From Thermococcus argininiproducens (GTDB lineage: Archaea > Methanobacteriota_B > Thermococci > Thermococcales > Thermococcaceae), in the NCBI RefSeq assembly GCF_023746595.1, contig NZ_CP080572.1, positions 248,001 through 312,000 on the forward strand: a stretch of 64,000 nucleotides of DNA, written 5' to 3'. How positions within the stretch are numbered: position 1 is the stretch's first letter; each line of letters begins with the position of its first letter. Positions 24,968 to 34,304 of the stretch are shown here, one piece after another. The position numbers were made by a program, and so were the translations under genes. The notes below the pieces were generated by a model, which did not search any database, was not told the DNA's origin, and worked only from the letters and a program-made list of their open reading frames with translations.

Positions 24968-25570
24968 TCAGAGAAGCGCCTTCATGGCCTCGTAGCCCAA
25001 CTCAAAGGCCTTGATGTTTGCCTCAACGGCCCTCTCCGGCACGCTGGCCTTAACCGCTTCGAGCATGGTCTCTTTGTCTATTGGGAACCCGGGAAGGGCG
25101 CTGAGGGCACCGACGAGGACAACGTTCTGGGCTAAGGCAGTGCCGGCCTCTTCGGCGAGCTTGAGGGCGTCTATCTCGTAGAGTTTTGCCCCCGAGTCCC
25201 TTATCTTGCCGATTATCTCGTCGTAGGTGACGTACTCCTTAATCCTCCCCTTCACAAAGCCCTCTGTCTCGTAGGGGTGGTGGATAATGCGCATGTTGGT
25301 TATGACCGTCCCTCCTGGTTTGAGGAAGTAGAGATACCTCAGGGCCTCCATGGGTTCAAGGGCCAAAATCACATCCGCCTCGCCGTAGGGTATGAGCGGT
25401 GAAAGACCTCTGCCTATGCGCTGGTGGACTATCACTGAACCGCTCCTCTGGGACAGGCCATGAAGCTCGCCGCTGACGACGTGAATTCCCTTCCTCGCGC
25501 AGGCTTCCCCCACTATGTTGGACATCAACACTATGCCCTGTCCCCCGACACCGCAGTAGATGATGTTCAT
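24968..25570 (-). CDS. iorB: Indolepyruvate ferredoxin oxidoreductase, beta subunit
   Basis: This 200-residue gamma-type domain of 2-oxoacid:ferredoxin oxidoreductases has MNIIYCGVGGQGIVLMSNIV at the N-terminus (GxGGQG), and GELHGLSQRSGSVIVHQRIG, which is typical of IorB. With IorA it oxidatively decarboxylates aryl pyruvates from Trp, Tyr and Phe to aryl-acetyl-CoA, reducing ferredoxin in the cytoplasm. It overlaps the end of iorA by four bases (ATGA), so expression is coupled. It is in the GC-rich block. Confidence 0.95.
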   Translation of the reverse strand: MNIIYCGVGGQGIVLMSNIVGEACARKGIHVVSGELHGLSQRSGSVIVHQRIGRGLSPLIPYGEADVILALEPMEALRYLYFLKPGGTVITNMRIIHHPYETEGFVKGRIKEYVTYDEIIGKIRDSGAKLYEIDALKLAEEAGTALAQNVVLVGALSALPGFPIDKETMLEAVKASVPERAVEANIKAFELGYEAMKALL

Positions 25571-27570
25571 TTCCGCCCCCTCCCGAGCATAATCTTCTCC
25601 AGCTCACGGTAGTCCTCGATAGTCACGTACGGTTTATCCTCGCCGCCGTACAGGGTGGCCGTCGAGTGGATCGCGTTGTGCGGACACAGCTGAGCGCAGA
25701 CGCCACAGCCGACGCAGACCTCTGGGAGTATCTTGGCCTTCTTGTCTACCTCGTCTATGACTATCGCCGGGCAACCGAACTCGCGGATGCAGTTGTAGGC
25801 CCTCTCACAGGCGTCTTTGTCCACGAAGTAGGGGACTATCTTTCCTCCGGCACGACGGTATTCACGGAAGTGGTAGAGGGCACACTCCCCACGAGATATT
25901 ATCACGGAGAGGCCGTCGTACTTAAGGGCCTCCCTGAACTTGCCGATGTTCTTTCTCGCCTGGAAGGAGTCAACGACGACTATCTTCTCTATGCCCAAGC
26001 CCCTCAGAACGGCCTCTATGTCGAGCCTCTTTTCATAGGGGTTCACCTTTTTCGGACTGCCAGGGTGTGCCTGCTGGCCGGTCATTGCCGTTACCGCGTT
26101 GTCGAGGATTATTAGTGTCATCTTAGAGTTGTTTCTGATCGCGTTGACTATGCCCGGAAGTGCCGCGTGGAAGAACGTCGAATCGCCGACAACGGCGACG
26201 ACCCTTTCCTCGGCCGAATGCTGGACGCCGTGAGCTATGCCGAGGGAAGCCCCCATGGCCAGGAGGGAGTCCGTCCAGCCGATATGCTCCAGAGCCAGCA
26301 TGGAGTAGCAGCCGATGTCGTTGGCTAGGTAGTAGTTCTCTATCCTACCCATTGCTCTCCGGAGCGCCCAGAAGGTGGCCCTGTGTGGACAGCCGGCGCA
26401 GAAGGTGGGCATCCTCGGCGGGGCGAACTTGGCGAGCTCCCACATCTTCTTAAAGTGCCCCTCGTAATCGAATGGGAGCTCCTTCCCAAGCACTTCTGCC
26501 AGAACCCTTATGACCACCGGCACGTTGTACTCCAGCATCTCAAGGAAGTGACCACTTTTCTTACCGATGATCTCAAGCTCCGGGTTCCTGTCCTTGGCTA
26601 TCTTCCTCACAAAGCCCTCGATGTAGGGAAACAGCTCTTCAACCACAATAACCTTATCAAGCCCCTCTATGAAGTCGCCGATGAGCTTCTCCGGTATAGG
26701 ATTCAGGACACCGAGCTTGAGGAAGTAGGCTTCTCCATCGAGCTTCCCAAGGCTCTCAAGGACGTAGAAGTACGGAACGCCGGAGGTTATGATGCCGACT
26801 CCCTTCGCTTCTTCTGGCTTCGCCTTCCTGAGCTCCTCTCCATCGAAGAACTCGACGCGGTTTAGGGCCAAGAGCTCGGGGTCTTCCTTCATTTTTTCAA
26901 TCTTCTCCAAAAGCTGGGCCTTGAACTTTCTGGCGAGGGAACCCACGGTCGCGTAGCCCCTCCTGTTCTCCTTCCAAGAAACCCTCTCGAAGGGCTTCCT
27001 CTCAAGCTTCCCGACCTTCACCAGGGCGCTCTGGTGATTCACCCTCGTCGTGGTTCGGACGAGTACAACGCTTCCGTACCTCTCACTTATCTCGAAGGCT
27101 TTCTTGACGAGATCGTAGGCCTCCTGCGGACTTGCCGGCTCAAGCATGGGCAGATAAGCTGTGTAGCCGAACCACCTGCCGTCCTGCTCCGACTGGGAGG
27201 AGTGCGCGTAGGGGTCGTCCGCTATGACCACCACCAGGCCGGCTTTCACGCCGGTGTACGCGAGGGAGTAGAGCGTATCGGAGGCAACGTTTCCGCCGAC
27301 ACTCTTCATCGAGGTGAAGCCCCTCAGACCGACGAAAGCCGCTCCTGCGACGGTCTCCAGGGCGACCTTTTCGTTCGCGGCGATCTCGACCACGATGTCG
27401 TCGCGGTAGCGGGAAACCCTGTCAAACGTGTCCAGAATCTCCGTCTGGGGGGAGCCGGGGTAGAAGGCTGTCACCTTGACATCGGCTTCCAGAGCGGCCC
27501 TGACAATCGCTTCATTCGTCAGCATGTACCCCGTATGGGGTTCTTCCTTTAGAACCTCTTTTAGAGACAT
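25567..27570 (-). CDS. iorA: Indolepyruvate ferredoxin oxidoreductase, alpha subunit
   Basis: This 667-residue protein has an N-terminal pyrimidine-binding domain (GYMLTNEAIVRAALEADVKV, FYPGSPQTEIL), the thiamine diphosphate site (GDSTFFHAALPGIVNA with IILDN) and C-terminal ferredoxin motifs (CVGCGVCAQLCP, plus a looser Cys set before it). It catalyses aryl pyruvate oxidation with IorB in peptide fermentation. I start at ATG 27570, preceded by GGTG; an extension to 27690 has no ribosome site and is compositionally different. Just upstream the base composition drops sharply to AT-rich. Confidence 0.96.
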   Translation of the reverse strand: MSLKEVLKEEPHTGYMLTNEAIVRAALEADVKVTAFYPGSPQTEILDTFDRVSRYRDDIVVEIAANEKVALETVAGAAFVGLRGFTSMKSVGGNVASDTLYSLAYTGVKAGLVVVIADDPYAHSSQSEQDGRWFGYTAYLPMLEPASPQEAYDLVKKAFEISERYGSVVLVRTTTRVNHQSALVKVGKLERKPFERVSWKENRRGYATVGSLARKFKAQLLEKIEKMKEDPELLALNRVEFFDGEELRKAKPEEAKGVGIITSGVPYFYVLESLGKLDGEAYFLKLGVLNPIPEKLIGDFIEGLDKVIVVEELFPYIEGFVRKIAKDRNPELEIIGKKSGHFLEMLEYNVPVVIRVLAEVLGKELPFDYEGHFKKMWELAKFAPPRMPTFCAGCPHRATFWALRRAMGRIENYYLANDIGCYSMLALEHIGWTDSLLAMGASLGIAHGVQHSAEERVVAVVGDSTFFHAALPGIVNAIRNNSKMTLIILDNAVTAMTGQQAHPGSPKKVNPYEKRLDIEAVLRGLGIEKIVVVDSFQARKNIGKFREALKYDGLSVIISRGECALYHFREYRRAGGKIVPYFVDKDACERAYNCIREFGCPAIVIDEVDKKAKILPEVCVGCGVCAQLCPHNAIHSTATLYGGEDKPYVTIEDYRELEKIMLGRGRK

Positions 27571-27673
27571 AGGAACACCATATGGTTTTGGAAGCGAACC
27601 TATATAGCCTTTTTCTGAACAAAGAATGGCAGTATTAAACAATCTTGAGATAAAAATTAAAATACCAAAATAC

Positions 27674-28789
27674 TCAAAGCACCCCTTCAATGAGCTCCAC
27701 TACGTTGCTTCTCGCCTTACCTTTGAGCCTCTCAAGATGGCCACTCAACGCCTCCCCTATACCATGTACAAATAGATCTAATGCCTCCTCTCCATTCAAG
27801 CCTCTAGATCGTAGATAAAACAGCGCATCCTCATCAAACTGATGGATAGCTGAAGAATGCGAAGCTTCATCAATCTCTCCGGTATCTACCTCAAGCATTG
27901 GGACACTTACCCCAAGAGAACCTTCATCCATGACAGTTATGGTGGAAATAACCCTACTGGAAGAGTTTTTAGCACTCTCAAAGACTTTCGCAGTTCCCCT
28001 ATGTACAAGCCAACCTTCTTTATAAGAAAACCCATGAACTCTAGTTTCACTCTCAGTTCCTTCCCCATGCTGAAGAACATTAGTAAGATAATCCACGGCA
28101 GAGTTTATCGCTATCGGCATTCCGCGTAGGATAAGTTCGCTACCCCTTCCTTCTAGTGAATAGTCTTCTCTATGATGACTCATTTTTCCGCCACTAATAA
28201 CAGTAAAAGCTCTGACTTTAGCATTAATACCGAGACTCGCCCTTAGCAGATAGTGAGAAATACTTTTATGCTTCCCTACAGTGAGTATCTCAAGTTCGCT
28301 GTCTCTGGTCTTTAACTCAACTACAAAAGACTTAGTACCCTTTTCAGCCAGATCATAAATAATTATGGGTACTTTGATATTATCCGCTTCTATGCTAAGG
28401 TGATGACTTACAAAAGCTCTTTCCGAAAGATGGGAAACTATTATGAGCGGTTTTATTAGATCTCTAGTTATCTTCAAGCGATATGACTTTTTTAAAGCAT
28501 AGAAGTGAAAACCTAGTATTCGCGACTCCTCTGGATGTGAAAGCCCTAATTTTCCTTCAGCAAGTTCAACACCTTCCGGTAAGTTGAAGAAGGCCTCACT
28601 TCCAGAAAGCAACACATGAGGATTTACCATGACGCTTCCAGCTTTTGCTTCAGTTGGAAGCTTTAAGGGAGAGTTCTCCTCAAAGAGTTCCCACTTAGTA
28701 TAGCTTCTTATTGTTGGACTATCCCCGTATTTCTGGTACTCAAGGTTTTCGAGACTTATGCGTTCATTAGGAAATTCCTTAGCGACCAT
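27674..28789 (-). CDS. sufD: SUF Fe-S cluster assembly protein SufD-like
   Basis: This 371-residue beta-helix protein of the SufB/SufD family has SHHREDYSLEGRGSELILRGM, the C-terminal GEIDEASHSSAIHQFDEDALFYLRSRGL and the shared ending. It lacks the extended N-terminal part of SufB, so it fits the shorter SufD role. It forms the SufBC2D scaffold that builds Fe-S clusters. The ATG at 28789 overlaps the sufB stop (TGATG), with GGAGGTG before it. The gene order is sufC-sufB-sufD with no gaps. No SufS or SufU is near, as in other Thermococcales. Confidence 0.92.
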   Translation of the reverse strand: MVAKEFPNERISLENLEYQKYGDSPTIRSYTKWELFEENSPLKLPTEAKAGSVMVNPHVLLSGSEAFFNLPEGVELAEGKLGLSHPEESRILGFHFYALKKSYRLKITRDLIKPLIIVSHLSERAFVSHHLSIEADNIKVPIIIYDLAEKGTKSFVVELKTRDSELEILTVGKHKSISHYLLRASLGINAKVRAFTVISGGKMSHHREDYSLEGRGSELILRGMPIAINSAVDYLTNVLQHGEGTESETRVHGFSYKEGWLVHRGTAKVFESAKNSSSRVISTITVMDEGSLGVSVPMLEVDTGEIDEASHSSAIHQFDEDALFYLRSRGLNGEEALDLFVHGIGEALSGHLERLKGKARSNVVELIEGVL

Positions 28790-30216
28790 CACCCAACACC
28801 TCCTACTTCACCGAATTCAAGCTCTATGACTTTCTTTAGAACCTCCACGTATTCAAAGGGTAATCCTTCAAGTATTTCACTGATGAAACCAAGAACTATG
28901 AGGCTCTTCGCTTCTTCCTCTTTTATGCCCCTTGCATTTAAGTAGAAAAGTTTGTCCTCACTAAGTTTTCCGGTAGTTGCCTCGTGAATTATGCTGGCTG
29001 TTGGCTCATCATTCTGGTTGTGCGGATATGTATAAGCCTTGCTCTCCTCATCCAATATTAGTGAGTCACATGAGACAGTTGCTGTTGAGTTTTTTGCTCC
29101 CTTAACTATCCTTACAAGGCCTCTATAGGTGTTTATACCCCCATTAGCACTTATACTCTTGGAGACTATCTTTGAACTGGTATTCTTACCTACATGAAAG
29201 GTTTTTGCACCAGTATCTTTCATGAATGGTCCATTGCTAAGTGAGACAACATACTGAGCAGTTCTCGAATAATCACCCTTGAGAACGCTGGAAGGATACG
29301 TATATGTTATCATGCTGCCAATACTCCCTTCAATCCACTCTACGTAAGCATTCTCCTCAATTATCGCTCTCTTATTATTGAAGTTTATGACATTACGGCT
29401 CCAGTTTTGTATGGTGGTGAATTTGACTGTGGCGTTTTTATGAGCATAAATCTCAACCATCCCATCGTGAAATGAGAAGCCCTTATACATCGGTGCAGAA
29501 CATCCTTCGATAAAGTGAACATAACTTCCCTCATCTGCAACGACGAGAGTATGTTCAAACTGTCCCTCTAAAGCCGAGCCTATGACGAAGAATGCCTCAA
29601 TAGGAAATGGAACACGAACTCCCTTGGGAATATAAACAAAGGCCCCTCCACTCCAGAGAGCGTGATGCAACGCAGAGAATTTGTGCTCTCTTGCAGGAAA
29701 TACCTTACCAAAATAACGTTTCACTACATCTGGATATTTTCTAACAGCCTCCTCCATAGGAAGCATGACTATTCCTTTCTTTTCAAATTCGTCTTTAAGC
29801 TGAGAATAAACACTCTCACTGTCAAAAACTGCCGTTAAACCAGAGAGAAACTTTTTCTCTATCTCAGGAATATTTAACCTCTCGAAGGTTTCCCTTATGT
29901 TTTCCGGCAAATCTTCCCAATCTCTAACTTCCTTCTCAAGTTCGGGTTTCGTGTACAGGACAAGGTTCTCAAGATCAAGCTCTTCAATGCCTACAACCCA
30001 CTTTGGCATGGGCAATTTTTCAAAGAGTTCTAATGCTCTAAGTCTATGTCTGAACATCCATTCTGGCTCATTTTTTATTTTTGAAAGCTCTTCAATAATA
30101 CTTCTACTTATTTTCCCTTTGAGCTCAATTTCTTTAGGGTAAGGTACTGCAGTTCCAAGAATTTCCTCTAACGAACCAGCTTTTAGAATTTCTTCAAGCC
30201 TTGATCGTTCAGTCAT
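28789..30216 (-). CDS. sufB: SUF Fe-S cluster assembly scaffold SufB
   Basis: This 475-residue protein has SufB features: KYPDVVKRYFGKVFP, FSALHHALWSGGAFVYIPKGV, VHFIEGCSAPMYKGFSFHDG (scaffold Cys) and FHVGKNTSSKIVSKSISANGG. It receives sulfur and iron and, with SufC and SufD, assembles [4Fe-4S] clusters in the cytoplasm. Its ATG overlaps the sufC stop by four bases. Its supply of clusters would serve the many Fe-S proteins nearby (IorA, Hcp, HgcAB-like). Confidence 0.96.
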   Translation of the reverse strand: MTERSRLEEILKAGSLEEILGTAVPYPKEIELKGKISRSIIEELSKIKNEPEWMFRHRLRALELFEKLPMPKWVVGIEELDLENLVLYTKPELEKEVRDWEDLPENIRETFERLNIPEIEKKFLSGLTAVFDSESVYSQLKDEFEKKGIVMLPMEEAVRKYPDVVKRYFGKVFPAREHKFSALHHALWSGGAFVYIPKGVRVPFPIEAFFVIGSALEGQFEHTLVVADEGSYVHFIEGCSAPMYKGFSFHDGMVEIYAHKNATVKFTTIQNWSRNVINFNNKRAIIEENAYVEWIEGSIGSMITYTYPSSVLKGDYSRTAQYVVSLSNGPFMKDTGAKTFHVGKNTSSKIVSKSISANGGINTYRGLVRIVKGAKNSTATVSCDSLILDEESKAYTYPHNQNDEPTASIIHEATTGKLSEDKLFYLNARGIKEEEAKSLIVLGFISEILEGLPFEYVEVLKKVIELEFGEVGGVG

Positions 30217-30938
30217 AATGCTTCCACCGCCGCAAAACCCTTCTCCTCGATGGTCTTAACCAGTTCAATACCTCCAGATGCAACTATTTTTCCATCTTTG
30301 ATCACGTGTACTCTGTGGGGCTTTAAATGCTCCAAAATCCTACCATAATGTGTTATAAGTAAAATTGCAGTTCCTTCTTCGTGAAGCTTATTTATAATCC
30401 TCGCAATAACCTTAAGAGAATCAACATCAACTCCACTATCTGGCTCATCAAGAATAAGAAGTTTTGGTCTCACAAGATAAGCTTGTAGCATCTCCAACTT
30501 TTTCCTTTCTCCACCAGAAAATCCAACATTTAAGAAGCGCGTGAGCATCGAATCGTCCAAACCAAGTTCCTGAACTGCAGCAAAAATAATTTCATAAGCT
30601 TGGATTTCATCAAGGTTTTTGAGGTTCTTCAATACCCTCTGCAAGAATTGAATAACTTTCACTCCCTCTACTTCAACAGGATGCTGAAAACTCAAGAAAA
30701 TTCCTCTTCTAACTCTTTCTTCAGGAGGCAAGTTAGTTATATCCTCTCCATCAAAAATAATTTTCCCATTTATCACCTGATACTTAGGATGACCAGCTAT
30801 TGTTAAGGCTAGTGTTGATTTCCCGCTCCCATTAGGACCCATCACAACATGAAGCTCTCCATCATCAACGGTGAGATTAATACCTTTGAGAATTTCCTTG
30901 TCCTCCACTTTTACCTTTAGATTTTCAGCTTTTAACAT
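30213..30938 (-). CDS. sufC: SUF Fe-S assembly ATPase SufC
   Basis: This 241-residue ABC ATPase has Walker A GPNGSGKSTLA, Q-loop LSFQHPVEVEGVKV, signature FSGGERKKLEML and Walker B LLILDEPDSGVDVD. The DSGVD segment and the family-specific spacing mark SufC. It powers SufBCD cluster assembly. I start at ATG 30938 behind GGTGAT; a GTG at 30947 and an ATG at 30944 are in frame. A TATA-like CTTTTAAAAGT at about 30992-31002 gives the operon promoter. Confidence 0.96.
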   Translation of the reverse strand: MLKAENLKVKVEDKEILKGINLTVDDGELHVVMGPNGSGKSTLALTIAGHPKYQVINGKIIFDGEDITNLPPEERVRRGIFLSFQHPVEVEGVKVIQFLQRVLKNLKNLDEIQAYEIIFAAVQELGLDDSMLTRFLNVGFSGGERKKLEMLQAYLVRPKLLILDEPDSGVDVDSLKVIARIINKLHEEGTAILLITHYGRILEHLKPHRVHVIKDGKIVASGGIELVKTIEEKGFAAVEAL

Positions 30939-31088
30939 GACCATCACCGTCCATTATCGGTACATTTTTGTGTAAGAGAAAGTACTTTTAAAAGTTTTCT
31001 ACTCAAAAATGAGCAATAACAAAAAAGACAAGAGGATCTTAAAACTTTGCTCAGAAACAAAAATTAGAAGTAAAGTGAAAATGAGAAT

Positions 31089-31613
31089 TCATCCCTCTCC
31101 TTGCATTAAAAGAGTCGGTAACTTTGGCCCTCTAGATGCAAGTTCTCTATCAAGCATAAACAGTATCTGGGGGCTATTTTCTGCAAATCTCAGCTTATCA
31201 AGAATTTTCTTTACATTGGCTTCTTCTTCAACTTGTTCATTAATAAACCACTCAAGAAAAGATCTAGTTGAATAGTCCTTTTCTTCCTCTGCTAGTGTAG
31301 CCAATTCATTTATACACTTGCTTATAAACTGCTCATGCTCATAAGCCGCTTTAAAAGCTTCAATTGGAGATTCCCACTCTTTCGGAGGTTGGGGAATTTC
31401 TTTAAGTTCTACCCTCCCATTTCTATCATAGATGTAATTATAAAACCTTAATGCATGTCCAACTTCCTCCTCTGCCTGAGCTTTCATCCAATTAGAAAAG
31501 CCCTCGAAGTTTAGATCATCAAAATACGCTGCCATGGCAAAATAGAGGTATGCTGAGTACATTTCTCTATTCAATTGCTCATTCAAGGCCTTTAACATCT
31601 TTTCAGTCAACAT
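31089..31613 (-). CDS. Ferritin (non-heme iron storage)
   Basis: This 174-residue ferritin has the ferroxidase ligands: [39 protein letters not shown], and [23 protein letters not shown] further on. No Met heme ligand of bacterioferritin is visible. It oxidises Fe(II) and stores the mineral. The gene lies just upstream of the suf operon on the same strand, but a hairpin-like CTCAAAAATGAG and a strong promoter separate them. It is the storage partner to the FTR1 permease and the iron-using genes in this window. Confidence 0.93.
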   Translation of the reverse strand: MLTEKMLKALNEQLNREMYSAYLYFAMAAYFDDLNFEGFSNWMKAQAEEEVGHALRFYNYIYDRNGRVELKEIPQPPKEWESPIEAFKAAYEHEQFISKCINELATLAEEEKDYSTRSFLEWFINEQVEEEANVKKILDKLRFAENSPQILFMLDRELASRGPKLPTLLMQGEG

Positions 31614-31662
31614 ATTCCATCACCAGAACTAATTTGTTTTCCTAACTATTTAAGTATTTACT

Positions 31663-32754
31663 TCAAATTATTTTTTCCTTTTTCAACTCTTTTCTGATTC
31701 TCTCAAATTCTTCCAGCTTACCTTGAGTGACAACTCTTTCTGGCCTGAATGGACAGTCACAATAGGGATATTCAAGAAACGCTCCATAAGTTCCTATCTC
31801 TCTAGCTATTTCCACAATCTCCTCTTTGTCCAAACCAATAAGTGGCCTGTGTATCGGAAAATCCACACTCATCGTTTCAAAGTAAAGATTTGTTAACGTT
31901 TGTGAGGCAACTTGACCAAGGGAATCCCCTGTAACGATTGCAAGTGCTCCCCTCTCTCTTGCTATTTCTGCCGCTCTTCTTAGCATGGCAACTTTACAGA
32001 CCACGCAAGTCCACTCTCTTCGGCCAAGCTTATTTAAAGTAAGTACATAAGGTTTGAGGATCTCAAAATGGTTTTCGATTATTAATTCTATAGGCTTTGG
32101 AGAGTAATCACTTAAAATCCTCACCACTTTCTCAACAACCTTTCTCGCATTCATTCCTTGATCAAAATGGACGGCAATTATTTCAGCACCCCGTTTAAGC
32201 ATGAGAAAAGCCGCAACCGGAGAATCTATTCCCCCACTTAAAAGAACAACTACCTTTCCCTGAGTTCCAACGGGAAGACCTCCAACCCCCTTAATCTTTT
32301 CAAAGAATACATATACTTTCCCACCAATAATCTCGATTCCAATAACAAGTTCAGGATTCTCCAAATCCACTTTCCAACCAAATTCATTTACAACAAATGC
32401 TCCGACTTCTTTATTCACCTCTATAGAGGTCCTTAGAAAAGTTTTATCAAGCCTCTGCGTCTCAACTTTGAAACTTCTTGGTGATTTCCCTTTTAAAGCC
32501 TCTCTAAGATAGTTTGAGATCTCGTTATAGTCCATAACCTCTGCTGGAGAAACCGAAACAACGCCTGGAACTTTTGCTATAATTCCTGCAACCTCATTTG
32601 GAGCATCAACAAGAATTCTCCCTCGTATAAGCTTAATTTTCCCAGTTATCCCCTTCCTCTCTAAGGCCTTTTCAATGTTCTTTGCGAGTTTTCTCTCAAA
32701 TTCTTTTCTTTTTCCACGTTTTATTGCTATTTCTCCGTATCTAACTATTATCAC
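31663..32754 (-). CDS. thiI: tRNA 4-thiouridine synthase ThiI
   Basis: This 363-residue protein has an N-terminal ferredoxin-like and THUMP part (to about 165) and an ATP-PPase domain with VVLLSGGIDSPVAAFL and the functional C-x2-C in TCVVCKVAMLRRAAEIA. It lacks the rhodanese tail of bacterial ThiI, as expected for archaea. It makes s4U in tRNA and may serve thiamine synthesis. I start at the GTG at 32754 with GGTGG five bases upstream; a GTG at 32763 would overlap the ThiF gene. It follows the E1-like gene directly. Confidence 0.9.
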   Translation of the reverse strand: MIIVRYGEIAIKRGKRKEFERKLAKNIEKALERKGITGKIKLIRGRILVDAPNEVAGIIAKVPGVVSVSPAEVMDYNEISNYLREALKGKSPRSFKVETQRLDKTFLRTSIEVNKEVGAFVVNEFGWKVDLENPELVIGIEIIGGKVYVFFEKIKGVGGLPVGTQGKVVVLLSGGIDSPVAAFLMLKRGAEIIAVHFDQGMNARKVVEKVVRILSDYSPKPIELIIENHFEILKPYVLTLNKLGRREWTCVVCKVAMLRRAAEIARERGALAIVTGDSLGQVASQTLTNLYFETMSVDFPIHRPLIGLDKEEIVEIAREIGTYGAFLEYPYCDCPFRPERVVTQGKLEEFERIRKELKKEKII

Positions 32755-32755
32755 T

Positions 32756-33715
32756 TTAACCACCTAAATAGCGCGCAAATAAATTCTTTGCTTCTCTCTC
32801 TTCCTCAGCTCCCCTTATGACCATCCTCCCACTTTTAAAGATTAGTATCTCATATTCATCATCCTCAAACTGGAGAAACTGAGAAGTTTTAAAATACTCT
32901 ATCCCAAGTTTTTCAAGCCTTCCCGCAAGATCTTCCAAATTTACATTCATTTTCTCTGGAGGTGTAACTTGGATTGAACCATCACAAAGTCTTTCAATTT
33001 TCATATGTTTTTCTAAGAATGTAAATTCCCTCTTTACACAGGCCGGACAGTCTTCTCTTCTAGGAACTTCAACCCTCTCGAATTCAAGTGTTTTCGTGTC
33101 AAAGAATATTAATTCGCTTTTAATTTCTTCTCCCAAAAGGATTTTTGCAGCAAGACCAACTGCTATAGAAGCGGCTAATGAAGGAACATAGCTCATTATC
33201 CCAGCGACGGCACATGTTGGCATTGGTCTCTCAGGAAGTTTTGGCATAAAACACCTAAAACAAGCTGTTTTTCCAGGAATTATCGGCATTATATTACCAT
33301 ATGTACTCAGAACTCCTACGTAAATCCATGGTTTGTTATTCTTTACAGCATAGTCGTTTATTATCTGGCGAGTATAAATATTATCAGTCCCATCAATTAT
33401 TAAATCCACCTTCTCAAGAATTCCTATTGTTGCTGGATTTAGATCTTCAAAATACCCTTCAACACCAAATCTCTCTTTTAAAACCTCAACTTTTGGTTTG
33501 CCGATGTCTTCTTTAGTATAAATCGTTCTAGGGAGATCACTATCATCTACAAAGTCTCGATCTACTACAACGATTTTTCCAACCCCAAGTTTATGGAGGA
33601 AATAGACTTCCCAGCTCCCTAATGCTCCAGCACCAACTACTCCAACCGTGCTCTCGCTCAGTTTCCTTTGACCCTCTATACCAATGATCGGAAAGTGTCT
33701 TGAGAAATCCATCAT
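32756..33715 (-). CDS. ThiF/MoeB/HesA-family E1-like adenylyltransferase
   Basis: This 319-residue protein has the nucleotide-binding GVVGAGALGSWEVYFLHKLGVG, the adenylation-domain DGTDNIYTRQIINDY, and two Cys pairs (CFRCFMP and CPACVKRE) that bind zinc. It adenylates the C-terminus of a small ubiquitin-like sulfur carrier. The ThiI neighbour suggests sulfur transfer to tRNA or cofactors. A C-terminal extra domain (about residues 245-319) ends in an alpha/beta segment of unknown role. I start at ATG 33715 after GGTGAGAGGT. A TnpB-like remnant lies 55 bases upstream. Confidence 0.88.
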   Translation of the reverse strand: MMDFSRHFPIIGIEGQRKLSESTVGVVGAGALGSWEVYFLHKLGVGKIVVVDRDFVDDSDLPRTIYTKEDIGKPKVEVLKERFGVEGYFEDLNPATIGILEKVDLIIDGTDNIYTRQIINDYAVKNNKPWIYVGVLSTYGNIMPIIPGKTACFRCFMPKLPERPMPTCAVAGIMSYVPSLAASIAVGLAAKILLGEEIKSELIFFDTKTLEFERVEVPRREDCPACVKREFTFLEKHMKIERLCDGSIQVTPPEKMNVNLEDLAGRLEKLGIEYFKTSQFLQFEDDEYEILIFKSGRMVIRGAEEEREAKNLFARYLGG

Positions 33716-33770
33716 ACCTCTCACCGAAAGGAAATACGAAAAAGGCTTTATGAATTTATCTTTTTTGGAT

Positions 33771-33950
33771 GGGAAGACCCCTTCTGAAAGGGAGAGCTGA
33801 GAGCCCGAAAAGTTTAAATACTTTTTACTCTGTTGCATAGTAATTAATGATACTAATGTACTTGACGCAAAAGAATCATCTTCCAGCGGACAAGAAGACG
33901 TACAAAACTCTCCGCATACTATCTCACCTTAAAGACAGGGAGGAGGTCAG
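33771..33950 (+). mobile_element. Internally deleted IS200/IS605-like element with tnpB 5' fragment
   Basis: It opens with a left-end hairpin (GGGAAGACCCCTTCTGAAAG, then GGAG), has a TATA (AAAGTTTAAATA, 33809-33820) and then an ATG at 33847 with about 28 codons, MILMYLTQKNHLPADKKTYK, then TLRILSHL, like a TnpB N-terminus. The frame then runs straight into AAAGACAGGGAGGAGGTCAG (33931-33950), the right end seen at other copies in this window. The transposase middle is missing. The whole is a mini-element in the 380-base gap between ThiF and the 34096 gene; nothing else is visible there. Confidence 0.55.
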
Positions 33951-34095
33951 AAGTACAAAGACCAAAAGATCTACAAGTGAACTTTCAAGGAAAACTAAGA
34001 TTTTTCACAATGAAAACTCTCCCTCCCCGACTTTTCTCATGTTGATAAAGGTAAACGCAATAAAATAACCTAAATCATTAAGATTGGTGATGTTC

Positions 34096-34302
34096 ATGGA
34101 AGCTAAAGTATGTAAGTTCTGTGCCGGGGATAAATTAGATGATATTATCAAGTCCTTAGAAGAGAGGGGCTACAATACCAGTGTTGAAGGGTGCATTGGC
34201 CTATGTGCTAAGTATGAATGCGGCAACATAAATGTTATAGCAAGTGGAAAAGAAATTTCCGTGAAAACCTTCGAAGAGTTTATTAAGGCCCTGGAGGAAT
34301 AA
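34096..34302 (+). CDS. Small Cys-rich protein (DUF1450/thioredoxin-like)
   Basis: This 68-residue protein has KVCKFCAGDKLDDIIKSLEE at the N-terminus (CKFC) and GCIGLCAKYECGNINVIASG further on. The layout is like small [2Fe-2S] or thioredoxin-like carriers related to YuzB, with five Cys. No reaction is known. The ATG at 34096 has GGTGAT upstream. It is two bases from the DsrE-family gene and the first of a run that ends with the thioredoxin-CcdA and DUF302 genes, so a sulfur or electron relay is likely. Confidence 0.7.
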   Translation: MEAKVCKFCAGDKLDDIIKSLEERGYNTSVEGCIGLCAKYECGNINVIASGKEISVKTFEEFIKALEE

Positions 34303-34304
34303 GC

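Noticed and set aside
33847-34068. A complete 73-residue protein gene
   Set aside because: Only the first 28 codons look like protein; the rest reads through an IS-like right end into non-coding DNA.
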